Assembly: GCA_015485845.1 (NCBI GenBank)
Contig: WFSU01000138.1
Coordinates: 1 to 26,180 of the forward strand
Source of the DNA: Nitratifractor sp.
GTDB taxonomy: Bacteria; Campylobacterota; Campylobacteria; Campylobacterales; Sulfurovaceae
Length of the DNA: 26,180 nucleotides
Direction: 5' to 3'
Shown here in pieces: positions 14,318 through 20,534 of the stretch. Positions within the stretch are counted from its first letter, which is position 1. Each line of letters starts with the position of its first letter. Under the pieces are notes generated by a model. The model saw only the letters and a program-made list of their open reading frames with translations, ran no database searches and was not told the DNA's origin. Position numbers and translations under genes: made by a program.

Positions 14318-14338
14318 TTCTAACTTCTAATTTCTAAC
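14318..14338. repeat. Heptamer array upstream of the secreted-protease operon (TTCTAAY x3)
   Basis: TTCTAAC, TTCTAAT, TTCTAAC occur in tandem. The array directly follows a short inverted repeat, ATGAT/ATCAT, at 14301-14317. The rest of the 216-nt gap holds the hairpins listed and AT-rich sequence that must carry the operon promoter. Confidence 0.75.
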
Positions 14339-14409
14339 TTTCACCCCCTCCTAAGTCAAAAATTTATATACTCAAGTTTCATTTAACAAGATTCAGACAA
14401 GGAATAAAT

Positions 14410-14820
14410 TTGAAAAGGCTCATTTTGGCTTCTATGTTGGTGGCATTGCCGTTATTGGGGGCGCTGCCTCCTTCTTTGTATCGCAAGGCTCAGAATCGGA
14501 GTTCGGATGTGTTGACGATCGAGGTCAAGAAGGTGCTGACCTATCGTTACCGTCATAATCGTCTCTATGTCAAAGCACGTGCCAAAGTGCTCTCTGTGCA
14601 GCGTTCATCCCGTTGGATGCGTAGAGGCAGCTGGATTACGATCCGGTACCGGACATTTCGCCGGTTACCCCGTGGGACATTCGGTGCAGCTCCGATACCG
14701 GTTTTACAAAAGGGACACAAGTATCGTGCCTACCTCAAGCGACAACGGCACAGCTGGTATTACACGCCTGCTGCAGGGGCACGCAGCTTTAAAACACTAC
14801 ACAAAAAGGTACGATTTTGA
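14410..14820 (+). CDS. Small secreted basic protein of unknown function
   Basis: The gene starts at TTG (14410) with AAGGAA upstream. The 136-residue product has a clear signal peptide (LILASMLVALPLLGA, residues 4-18) and a mature part very rich in Arg, Lys, Tyr and Ser. The pattern of alternating strands (VLTIEVKKVLTYRYR, LYVKARAKVLSVQRS, SWITIRYR, PIPVLQKGHKYRAYLKR, SWYYTPAAGARSF) suggests a small beta-barrel, possibly OB- or NTR-like; this is a guess from pattern, not a family match. The stop overlaps the TTG start of the C10 protease gene (TTGA). Streptopain and staphopain genes often adjoin genes for inhibitors or partners, so a role with the protease is plausible but unproven. Confidence 0.75.
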   Translation: MKRLILASMLVALPLLGALPPSLYRKAQNRSSDVLTIEVKKVLTYRYRHNRLYVKARAKVLSVQRSSRWMRRGSWITIRYRTFRRLPRGTFGAAPIPVLQKGHKYRAYLKRQRHSWYYTPAAGARSFKTLHKKVRF

Positions 14821-16238
14821 AAAACACACAAACCGCAGTTGCGTTATCACTTTTGGTGGCATTGAGTTCATCACTTTTTGCGAAACCGGTCAGCCTCGAG
14901 GACGCACAAAACGTAGCCATCAACTGGATGACCGCTCGTACAGGTAAACATTTTACCGTCAAGAAAATGCCACTGGCATCCAGTGCTATAGGGGACAACA
15001 ATGAAACAGCTCATGCGTATCGTATCATTGAGCTGGAACCAAAAGGCTGGGTGATTGTCTCGGCAGATGACATAGCCAATCCCATCATTGGATTCGGCCA
15101 ATCTCCGATCCACACCCATAATCTCCCACCGGAGTTTGCACACTGGATGGCGGGGATAGATAAACAGATTCAAACTGCTGTGCTCGCGGCGAGTGATCCT
15201 GAGAGTGCAAAATTTGGAACTGCTTCTCCTTCCCAATCGCAGTGGGCACGCCTGAAGAAAAAGCCAGTTAATACTGCCTTGAGCTCATCAACCGGATTGT
15301 CAGCCTTTCCTTATACCGTCAAGCCGCTGTTGTGGTTGGGAGGCTCAGAAGCAACAGGAATTCAATGGAGTCAAGGGGAATACTACAATGCCAAATGCCC
15401 CGTTGATCCCAAGAGCTCGGAGGCTGGACGAGCCCTGACCGGATGCGTTGCGACAGCCATGGGGCAAGTGATGCGCTATTACAAGAAACCGGTTGTTGGC
15501 ACAGGATCGTTTGGATATTCCACTTCAGATCCGACAAAGTATCAGCATGACTACGGTTATCTGTTTGCTGATTTCGGCTCCACAAACTACGATTGGGACA
15601 ACATGCCAACCAAATTGACGGCAGCATCAACTGAAGTGCAAGTCGCTGCGGTCTCAACGCTTTTGTACCATGCCGGTGTTTCGGTCGGAATGGATTATGG
15701 TTACGGTCTGGGTGCCGACGGTAGTCAAGATAAAGGTTCGCTATCCTCCTATCATGATCCCCAGGGAGGGCCGGCAGCAGATACCGCCTTGAAAAAATAT
15801 TTCGGATTTACGGTCAAAGCAGAACATGGAAGTGACTATACTTATGCGGAATGGAAGACAAAGATAAAAACGTCACTCAATGATGGAAATCCAGTTCTAT
15901 ATGGGGGGCTAAACAGCGCGGGTACTTCTGGCCATGCATTTGTCCTGGATGGCTATGCGGCAGGGAACGGTGATGACTATTTCCACTTCAACTGGGGTTG
16001 GGGTGGTGAAGCCAACGGGCAATTCACCCTTTTGAATTTGACTCCGAATGGAGATGATTACAGTTATGACCAGCGAGCAATATTTTTCGGCGAAACCGAT
16101 GGATTAAATAATGGTGGCGGTACCGGCGGCGGCTGTACCTACAACCCACAGAATAAAGGCTTCGACCTCATGCTGATCCTGATGTTGCTGATGGCGGGTG
16201 CATACCCTCTGAGCCGAAAATACCTTCGACAGGTTTGA
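14817..16238 (+). CDS. C10 (streptopain) family cysteine protease with JDVT-type C-terminal sorting tail
   Basis: This 473-residue protein starts at TTG, overlapping the upstream stop. It has a signal peptide (residues 1-22), then a streptopain-type propeptide (SLEDAQNVAINWM, and GWVIVSADD, about 24-150). The mature C10 domain carries Cys210 in GRALTGCVATAMGQVMRYY, His373 in SGHAFVLDGY and the NWGWGG motif at 392-397. The tail (432-473) is GGGTGGGCTYNPQNKGFDL, a hydrophobic helix, then SRKYLRQV. Gly-rich linker, Cys, N-P, F/L-D, helix and basic end match the JDVT-CTERM sorting signal as I recall it. The next gene encodes the matching type of intramembrane protease, supporting surface or periplasmic release after cleavage. 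The physiological substrate is unknown. Confidence 0.9.
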   Translation: MKNTQTAVALSLLVALSSSLFAKPVSLEDAQNVAINWMTARTGKHFTVKKMPLASSAIGDNNETAHAYRIIELEPKGWVIVSADDIANPIIGFGQSPIHTHNLPPEFAHWMAGIDKQIQTAVLAASDPESAKFGTASPSQSQWARLKKKPVNTALSSSTGLSAFPYTVKPLLWLGGSEATGIQWSQGEYYNAKCPVDPKSSEAGRALTGCVATAMGQVMRYYKKPVVGTGSFGYSTSDPTKYQHDYGYLFADFGSTNYDWDNMPTKLTAASTEVQVAAVSTLLYHAGVSVGMDYGYGLGADGSQDKGSLSSYHDPQGGPAADTALKKYFGFTVKAEHGSDYTYAEWKTKIKTSLNDGNPVLYGGLNSAGTSGHAFVLDGYAAGNGDDYFHFNWGWGGEANGQFTLLNLTPNGDDYSYDQRAIFFGETDGLNNGGGTGGGCTYNPQNKGFDLMLILMLLMAGAYPLSRKYLRQV

Positions 16239-16684
16239 TGCGCAGTCACGATTCTTCTTTGTATTGGCAACTCGGAGCGGCATTTTTGCTGGCTCCGGTT
16301 TGCTGCATTTTCTCTGTTTGCGTTTTTCATCTCCCCCTAGAGCATCCACTGTGGCTGTTCAGTGATCCTTATGCTTTTTTGATGCTGGTTCTTTTCTACC
16401 CGATGGTGGAGGAGTTATCGTTTCGGGGGGTGATCCAGGGGGCGCTGGCTCTGAAATTCTCTAATCGCCTCTACGGGGGATTTCTTTCGGCGGCGAATCT
16501 TGTGACGTCCCTTCTGTTTGTCGCGATCCATTTCGTTCATCATCCTCCCCTCTGGGCGATGGCAGTTTTTGTCCCCTCATTGATTTTCGGATATTTTCGG
16601 GATCGTTTTGGCGGGGTGGTTCCGAGTATTGTGCTGCATGCGTTTTACAACGGAGTCTTTTACAGTACGATGGGGCACGCTTAA
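16238..16684 (+). CDS. CPBP-family glutamic-type intramembrane protease, probable MrtJ of the JDVT-CTERM system
   Basis: The ATG at 16238 overlaps the protease stop (TGATG), giving 148 residues; a TTG 3 nt upstream is an alternative. The protein has about four hydrophobic segments. The CPBP/CAAX-protease motifs are present: Glu58-Glu59 with Arg63 in PMVEELSFRG, His98 in LLFVAIHFVHHP, and HAFYNG (His134, Asn138). CPBP enzymes cut substrates in or near the membrane. Short ones encoded beside a protein with a JDVT-type tail are, to my knowledge, called MrtJ. Tight coupling to the C10 protease gene suggests that protease is the sole substrate. The exact cleavage site cannot be read from sequence. 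Confidence 0.85.
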   Translation: MRSHDSSLYWQLGAAFLLAPVCCIFSVCVFHLPLEHPLWLFSDPYAFLMLVLFYPMVEELSFRGVIQGALALKFSNRLYGGFLSAANLVTSLLFVAIHFVHHPPLWAMAVFVPSLIFGYFRDRFGGVVPSIVLHAFYNGVFYSTMGHA

Positions 16685-16696
16685 CTTGACGAACAC

Positions 16697-16724
16697 TTGA
16701 CATATATCACCCCCTTTTTATCTA
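16697..16724 (+). promoter_or_regulatory. moaA promoter (TTGACA ... TATCTA)
   Basis: TTGACA at 16697-16702 and TATCTA at 16719-16724 are separated by 16 nt, one of the few places in the window with a consensus -35. A second TTGACG lies just upstream at 16686-16691. Confidence 0.5.
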
Positions 16725-16766
16725 CTTTGCGGTACGCTTTCCAAAACAATTGATACAGGAGTCCTA

Positions 16767-17732
16767 ATGCTCATAGATGGACATGGCCGCGAAGTAAATT
16801 ATCTACGCGTTTCGGTGACGGAGCGATGCAATTTCCGTTGCCAGTACTGCATGCCGGACAAACCCTTCAGCTGGGTGCCGCAGGAGAATCTTCTGTCATT
16901 CGAAGATCTGTTTGCTTTTATCAAAGCGGCGATTGATCAGGGGATCACCAAGATCCGCCTTACCGGGGGAGAGCCGCTCCTGCGGGCAGATCTCGATCGT
17001 TTCATTCAGATGATTCATGATTACGCTCCGGACATTGATTTGGCGCTGACCACCAACGGTTACCTGCTTCCCGATGTCGCCCAGAAGCTGGCCGATGCCG
17101 GGCTCAAGCGTCTCAACATTTCACTCGATACCCTCAAACCCGCCGTTGCTGCCCAGATTGCCCAGAAGAATGTGCTGGGCAAAGTCCTCGAAGGGATTGA
17201 TGCAGCGCTCGCCGCCGGTCTGAAAATCAAGATCAATATGGTTCCTCTCAAAGGGATCAACGACCATGAGATCATCGACGTAATGGAATATGCCAAAGCC
17301 CGGGGTATTGAGATTCGTTTCATCGAATACATGGAAAACGCCCTCGCCAAAGACGGACTCAAAGGGTTACTTGGCAAAGAGATTCTTGAAAAAGTCAAAG
17401 AGAAGTATTCTATCAAGAAGATTGGTCGTTCCGGAAGCAGCCCATCGTTTGCCTATGAACTGGAAGACGGCTACCGCTTTGGTTTGATTGACCCGCATAA
17501 ACACGATTTCTGCGAAACATGCAACCGTATCCGCCTCACCGCCGAAGGGCATTTGATCCCCTGCCTCTATTTTGACGAGGCGATGAGCATCAAAGACTCG
17601 GTCGAAGCCGGAGACATCGATGGAGCCGTCGCCACCCTCAAAACCGTCCTCGCCGACAAGCCCAAAGAGAACCGTTGGAGTGATGAGGAGAGTGAGACCT
17701 CTAGCCGGGCGTTTTATGAGACAGGCGGATAA
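16767..17732 (+). CDS. moaA: GTP 3',8-cyclase (molybdenum cofactor biosynthesis)
   Basis: MoaA is a radical SAM enzyme that converts GTP to 3',8-cyclo-GTP, the first step of molybdopterin synthesis in the cytoplasm. The 321-residue protein has the SAM cluster motif Cys21, Cys25, Cys28 (TERCNFRCQYCMP), GGEPLL, and the C-terminal cluster CETCNRIRLTAEGHLIPC. It ends in the conserved Gly-Gly tail (FYETGG) needed for activity in known MoaA proteins. AGGAG precedes the ATG by 6 nt. NapA, encoded 3 kb downstream, is a molybdenum enzyme that depends on this pathway. The gene is separated from queE by heptamer arrays. Confidence 0.97.
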   Translation: MLIDGHGREVNYLRVSVTERCNFRCQYCMPDKPFSWVPQENLLSFEDLFAFIKAAIDQGITKIRLTGGEPLLRADLDRFIQMIHDYAPDIDLALTTNGYLLPDVAQKLADAGLKRLNISLDTLKPAVAAQIAQKNVLGKVLEGIDAALAAGLKIKINMVPLKGINDHEIIDVMEYAKARGIEIRFIEYMENALAKDGLKGLLGKEILEKVKEKYSIKKIGRSGSSPSFAYELEDGYRFGLIDPHKHDFCETCNRIRLTAEGHLIPCLYFDEAMSIKDSVEAGDIDGAVATLKTVLADKPKENRWSDEESETSSRAFYETGG

Positions 17733-17734
17733 GG

Positions 17735-17788
17735 GTGAGAAGTGAGAAATTAGAAATTAGAAATTATAGAAGCATTGCACAGCAATGC
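17735..17788. repeat. Hybrid heptamer array and short hairpin after moaA
   Basis: GTGAGAA x2 changes to ATTAGAA x2 plus a partial unit (17735-17770), all in 7-nt phase. One base later GCATTGC-ACA-GCAATGC (17772-17788) forms a perfect 7-bp hairpin with a 3-nt loop. An ATG inside this hairpin (17785) opens an in-frame extension of queE but is probably not the start. Confidence 0.85.
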
Positions 17789-17796
17789 AAACCAAA

Positions 17797-17847
<51 letters not shown>

Positions 17848-17856
<9 letters not shown>

Positions 17857-18606
17857 TTGACCGAACATTTCTTCTCCATCCAAGGTGAGGGCAAATACGC
17901 CGGTACACCGTCCTATTTTCTCCGTACCGGCGGGTGTAATCTCAGCTGCCCGGGATTTGGAGCTGCCTATGAAGTGGATGGGGAAGTGCGCCGGGGGTGT
18001 GATACCTATTTTGCCGTGGATGGATCGTATGCCAAAAGCTGGATCAAGGTGGAGGAGAGTGCTCCTCTCATTGAAAAGCTTCGGAAAGAGTTTGAGATCA
18101 TCGGTTACCTCCCCGATGTGGTGATTACCGGCGGGGAGCCGTTGCTGTACCATGCGGATCGCGCCTTCTATGAGACAGTGGCGTGGCTGGTGGAGCAGGG
18201 GGCACGGGTGTCGTTTGAGACTAACGGGACGGTGGAGGTGGATTTCGAAGCGTACCCTGTCTATCGCCGCTGCACGTTTGCTCTTTCGGTCAAACTTTCC
18301 AACAGCGGGGAATCTGAGAACAAGCGTGTTGCCCCCCGGGCATTGCAGGTAATTGCTAACGAGGGAGCCGAGAGTTTCCTGAAGTTCACCCTTTCCCACG
18401 ATTTGATCGAAACCACAGCACTCGCAGAGATCGAGGCGATCCGGGCACTCCTCCCCGAGACCCCCATCTACTGTATGCCCGTCGGTGAGAGCCGCGATAC
18501 CATCTGGCGCAATGACCGAGCCGTGTTTGCCTTTTGCATGGCGCACAACTTCCATTATAGTGACCGGCTTCATATTCGGGTGTTTGATACGACGCAGGGA
18601 GTGTAA
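17848..18606 (+). CDS. queE: 7-carboxy-7-deazaguanine synthase
   Basis: QueE is a radical SAM enzyme that contracts 6-carboxytetrahydropterin to CDG in queuosine and preQ0 synthesis. I take TTG at 17848 as the start because it yields MFYLTEHFFSIQGEGKYAGT, matching the family's N-terminus, and AAAAGG lies 7 nt upstream. The ATG at 17785 would add 21 residues coded by heptamer repeats. The product is 252 residues. The cluster cysteines are unusual: Cys30 and Cys34 (GGCNLSCPGF), then 16 residues, then Cys51 (RRGCDTYFAVD), rather than a compact CxxxCxxC. GGEPLL and SFETNGTVEVD follow. QueD, the previous enzyme of the pathway, is encoded just downstream, beyond nested repeats. Confidence 0.93.
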
Positions 18607-18607
18607 G

Positions 18608-18649
18608 AGAATTAGAAGTTAGAAAGTAGAAATTAGAAATTAGAAATTT
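18608..18649. repeat. Heptamer array after queE (GAAATTA type, six units)
   Basis: Starting 2 nt after the queE stop, units read (A)GAATTA, GAAGTTA, GAAAGTA, GAAATTA, GAAATTA, GAAATTT. Two units of a different heptamer (ATTGGTG, ATTGGGG) follow shortly after. Confidence 0.85.
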
Positions 18650-18669
18650 GGGATTGGTGATTGGGGCGC

Positions 18670-18831
18670 GTAGGGTGCGCAATTGCGAACCTTCCAACGA
18701 TATTTTTCCGGAAGCGGAGACTTCAGTCCCGCCCAAAAAGGTTAAACAACATAGCAACCTCAAGGTGAGGCTGAAGCCTTCACTTCCAGACAAATCGCGT
18801 TGCAATTTTGGTGTGCAATTGCACACCCTAC
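18670..18831. repeat. Nested REP-like pairs (GGAA-type pair inside a GTAG-type pair)
   Basis: The outer pair is GTAG plus GGTGCGCAATTGCGAACC (18670-18691) and, on the other strand, GTAG plus GGTGTGCAATTGCACACC (18831 back to 18810). Inside lies a second pair: GGAA plus GCGGAGACTTCAGTCCCGC (18710-18732) and, on the other strand, GGAA plus GTGAAGGCTTCAGCCTCAC (18787 back to 18765). The two families have different palindromes and different tetranucleotides. The full 305-nt gap between queE and queD holds only these repeats, the preceding array and the queD promoter. Confidence 0.85.
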
Positions 18832-18885
18832 GCGTGATATTTAAATATTGAGACCTCAAATCGAGGCTCTTGCATGAATTTTAGG

Positions 18886-18891
18886 TATAAT
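18886..18891 (+). promoter_or_regulatory. queD -10 box
   Basis: TATAAT lies 20 nt upstream of the queD ATG. The leader is short and the ribosome binding site is weak (AAGAA). Confidence 0.55.
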
Positions 18892-18911
18892 GATACAAAA
18901 AAGAACCACAC

Positions 18912-19493
18912 ATGATCATCCGCAAACTCTTCAAATTTGAAAACGCCCACATCGTCCGCAATTGTTCGACCCGTCGGTGCAGTGAAAACCTCCATGGCCA
19001 CTCCTACAAGGTTGAAGTACTGCTTGAGTCAAATTATCTCGATCATGGACAGATGGTCTATGATTTTGGATTGACCAAGCTGTATATCAAAGAACTCATC
19101 GACAGTTTCGATCATGGCATCACCCTCTGGAGTGGGGACGATCCGGAGTATCGTGCCGCCATGAAGCGTTTTTCCAAACGCTGGGTGGAATTGCCGGTGA
19201 GTCCTTCGGCGGAACAGTTCAGTCGGGTGATCTTCCGGATGGTCGAGCAGGTGCTGACGTGTTCGCCGATGCACAACGGAGAGCGCAATGTTCAGCTTCA
19301 CAGTATCATTGTCCATGAGACGGAAACCGGTTATGCTCAGGGGTTCCGTGATGATGCGCATAATCCTGACATGGGTGCGATCCCGCTCGAGGCGATCCAC
19401 TTTTCCGAGCAGGTGACCCGGGAGTGGAGTGATCCTGAACTCTGGACAAAACTCTTGACCGGAGCTCCTCTCATCCTTCCACAAAAGGTTTAA
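18912..19493 (+). CDS. queD: 6-carboxy-5,6,7,8-tetrahydropterin synthase (QueD)
   Basis: QueD converts dihydroneopterin triphosphate to 6-carboxytetrahydropterin, the substrate of QueE. The 193-residue protein belongs to the 6-pyruvoyltetrahydropterin synthase fold. Zinc ligands are His13 (FENAHIV), His28 and His30 (ENLHGHSYKVEV), and the catalytic cysteine is probably Cys23 (RRCSENLHGH). VYDFGLTKLYIKELIDSFDHG and the late VHETETGYAQG are also family motifs. At 193 residues it is longer than the 120-residue E. coli QueD, with insertions around residues 85-100 and at the C-terminus, as in other Campylobacterota. It has its own promoter. A weak hairpin (AAAAGG/CCTTTT, 19483-19504) overlaps its stop. 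Confidence 0.92.
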   Translation: MIIRKLFKFENAHIVRNCSTRRCSENLHGHSYKVEVLLESNYLDHGQMVYDFGLTKLYIKELIDSFDHGITLWSGDDPEYRAAMKRFSKRWVELPVSPSAEQFSRVIFRMVEQVLTCSPMHNGERNVQLHSIIVHETETGYAQGFRDDAHNPDMGAIPLEAIHFSEQVTREWSDPELWTKLLTGAPLILPQKV

Positions 19494-19556
19494 CTTCCCC
19501 TTTTCAGGTTGCACGGAGCACTATAAACTGGTTAACCCTTTCTAATTCTATTGCGT

Positions 19557-19562
19557 TATAAT
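19557..19562 (+). promoter_or_regulatory. -10 box of the stalked cytochrome gene
   Basis: TATAAT is 28 nt upstream of the ATG at 19591. AAAAGG precedes that ATG. The palindrome GGTTAACC lies at 19530-19537, about -38 from the probable start site, and could be an operator. Confidence 0.55.
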
Positions 19563-19590
19563 ACTCCCATCTCAACTTAAAAGGTACTCT

Positions 19591-20367
19591 ATGAAAAAAG
19601 TGACACTTCTCTCCATCATGACAGCTACGCTCTTATTGACCGGATGCAACAACTCAACCGCCAAAGACGCTGCGGCCAAAGCCAGCGAAGCGACCACCAA
19701 TGCTATTGATACCGCCAAGGCCAAAGCAACCGAGGCAATGGATGCGGCCAAAGCCAAAGCAGCGGAAACGGCCGAAGCGGCCAAGGCCAAGGCGGCCGAA
19801 GCCGTCGAAGCCGCCAAAGCCAAAGCCGATGAAGCTGCTGCCGCTGCCAAGGCTAAAGCGGATGAGCTCGCCAAAGCTGCCGAAGCCAAAGCCGCCGAAG
19901 CAGCGGCTGCGGCCAAAGAGAAAGCGGCTGCCGCTGCCGAAGCAGCAAAAGCCAAGGCCGAAGAAGCTGCGGCTGCCGTGAAAGAGAAAGCCGCTGAGGC
20001 GGTCGAAACGGCCAAAGCCAAAGCGACTGAAGCAGCAGAGGCCACCAAAGAAAAAGCCACAGAAGCGGTCGAAGCGACCAAAGCAAAGATCGCTGAAGCG
20101 ACGGCTCCTGCGGCGGACAATGCACAGGGCAAAGCTCTCTACGCCAAATGCGCCGGATGCCACGGAGCTGATGGACACACCAAAGCCCTGGGGCAATCCG
20201 ACCCGATCGCGGGCAAACCTGCCGCTGAGGTCACAGCCGATCTTCAGGGGTACAAAGCAGGCACTCTGAACAAGCATACCATGGGCAGTGTGATGAAAGG
20301 GCAGGCCGCTTCTCTGAGCGATGCCGATATCCAGGCACTCTCTGCTTACATCTCCGCGCTCAAATAG
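19591..20367 (+). CDS. Lipoprotein cytochrome c on an eleven-residue-repeat helical stalk
   Basis: The 258-residue protein has three parts. Residues 1-19 are a lipoprotein signal with lipobox LLTGC (Cys19). Residues 40-171 are exactly twelve tandem 11-residue repeats, consensus EAAKAKAAEAV, made almost only of Ala, Lys and Glu. Eleven-residue repeats of this kind occur in LEA group 3 proteins and form long single helices or right-handed coiled coils. Residues 177-258 are a class I monoheme cytochrome c with CAGCH (187-191) and candidate axial Met231 or Met235. A straight helix of 132 residues would reach about 20 nm, close to the depth of the periplasm (calculated at 0.15 nm per residue). It probably shuttles electrons from the bc1 complex to a terminal reductase. 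A terminator follows; the nap operon starts 170 bp downstream. Confidence 0.92.
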   Translation: MKKVTLLSIMTATLLLTGCNNSTAKDAAAKASEATTNAIDTAKAKATEAMDAAKAKAAETAEAAKAKAAEAVEAAKAKADEAAAAAKAKADELAKAAEAKAAEAAAAAKEKAAAAAEAAKAKAEEAAAAVKEKAAEAVETAKAKATEAAEATKEKATEAVEATKAKIAEATAPAADNAQGKALYAKCAGCHGADGHTKALGQSDPIAGKPAAEVTADLQGYKAGTLNKHTMGSVMKGQAASLSDADIQALSAYISALK

Positions 20368-20377
20368 CGTTACCACA

Positions 20378-20400
20378 AATCGGAGGAATTTCCTCCGATT
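20378..20400 (+). terminator. Strong hairpin terminator after the stalked cytochrome gene
   Basis: AATCGGAGGA pairs perfectly with TCCTCCGATT around ATT. It lies 10 nt after the stop. The following sequence is AT-rich but has no clean U-run. Confidence 0.65.
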
Positions 20401-20456
20401 ATTAATCCCTTCTTAACCTGTTACTTTATTCCACTTTTTTTAATAAATATGTTATT

Positions 20457-20501
20457 TTGATGATACAAATCAATAATACCTATGTAATCCCTCGTTATAA
20501 T
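20457..20501 (+). promoter_or_regulatory. nap operon promoter with FNR/CRP-like palindrome
   Basis: TATAAT at 20496-20501 is 33 nt before the napA ATG. TTGAT (20457-20461) and ATCAA (20469-20473) form an inverted repeat centred near -43 from the expected start site, the position typical of class II activation by FNR/CRP-family regulators. The half-sites match FNR half-sites, but the spacer is 7 nt instead of 4, so the assignment is tentative. Confidence 0.45.
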
Positions 20502-20534
20502 TTAGCGCATCCCTAAAACATACAGGAGGTTACA

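Noticed and set aside
18607..18911. A tRNA or small RNA gene in the queE-queD gap
   Set aside because: The hairpins follow the REP rule and no cloverleaf or CCA end was found. I also saw no tRNA or rRNA elsewhere in the window.
19700..20132. Open frames in other phases of the stalk repeat (Lys/Pro-rich on plus, Ala/Leu-rich on minus)
   Set aside because: They are frame-shifted readings of the 33-bp repeats in the stalked cytochrome gene.
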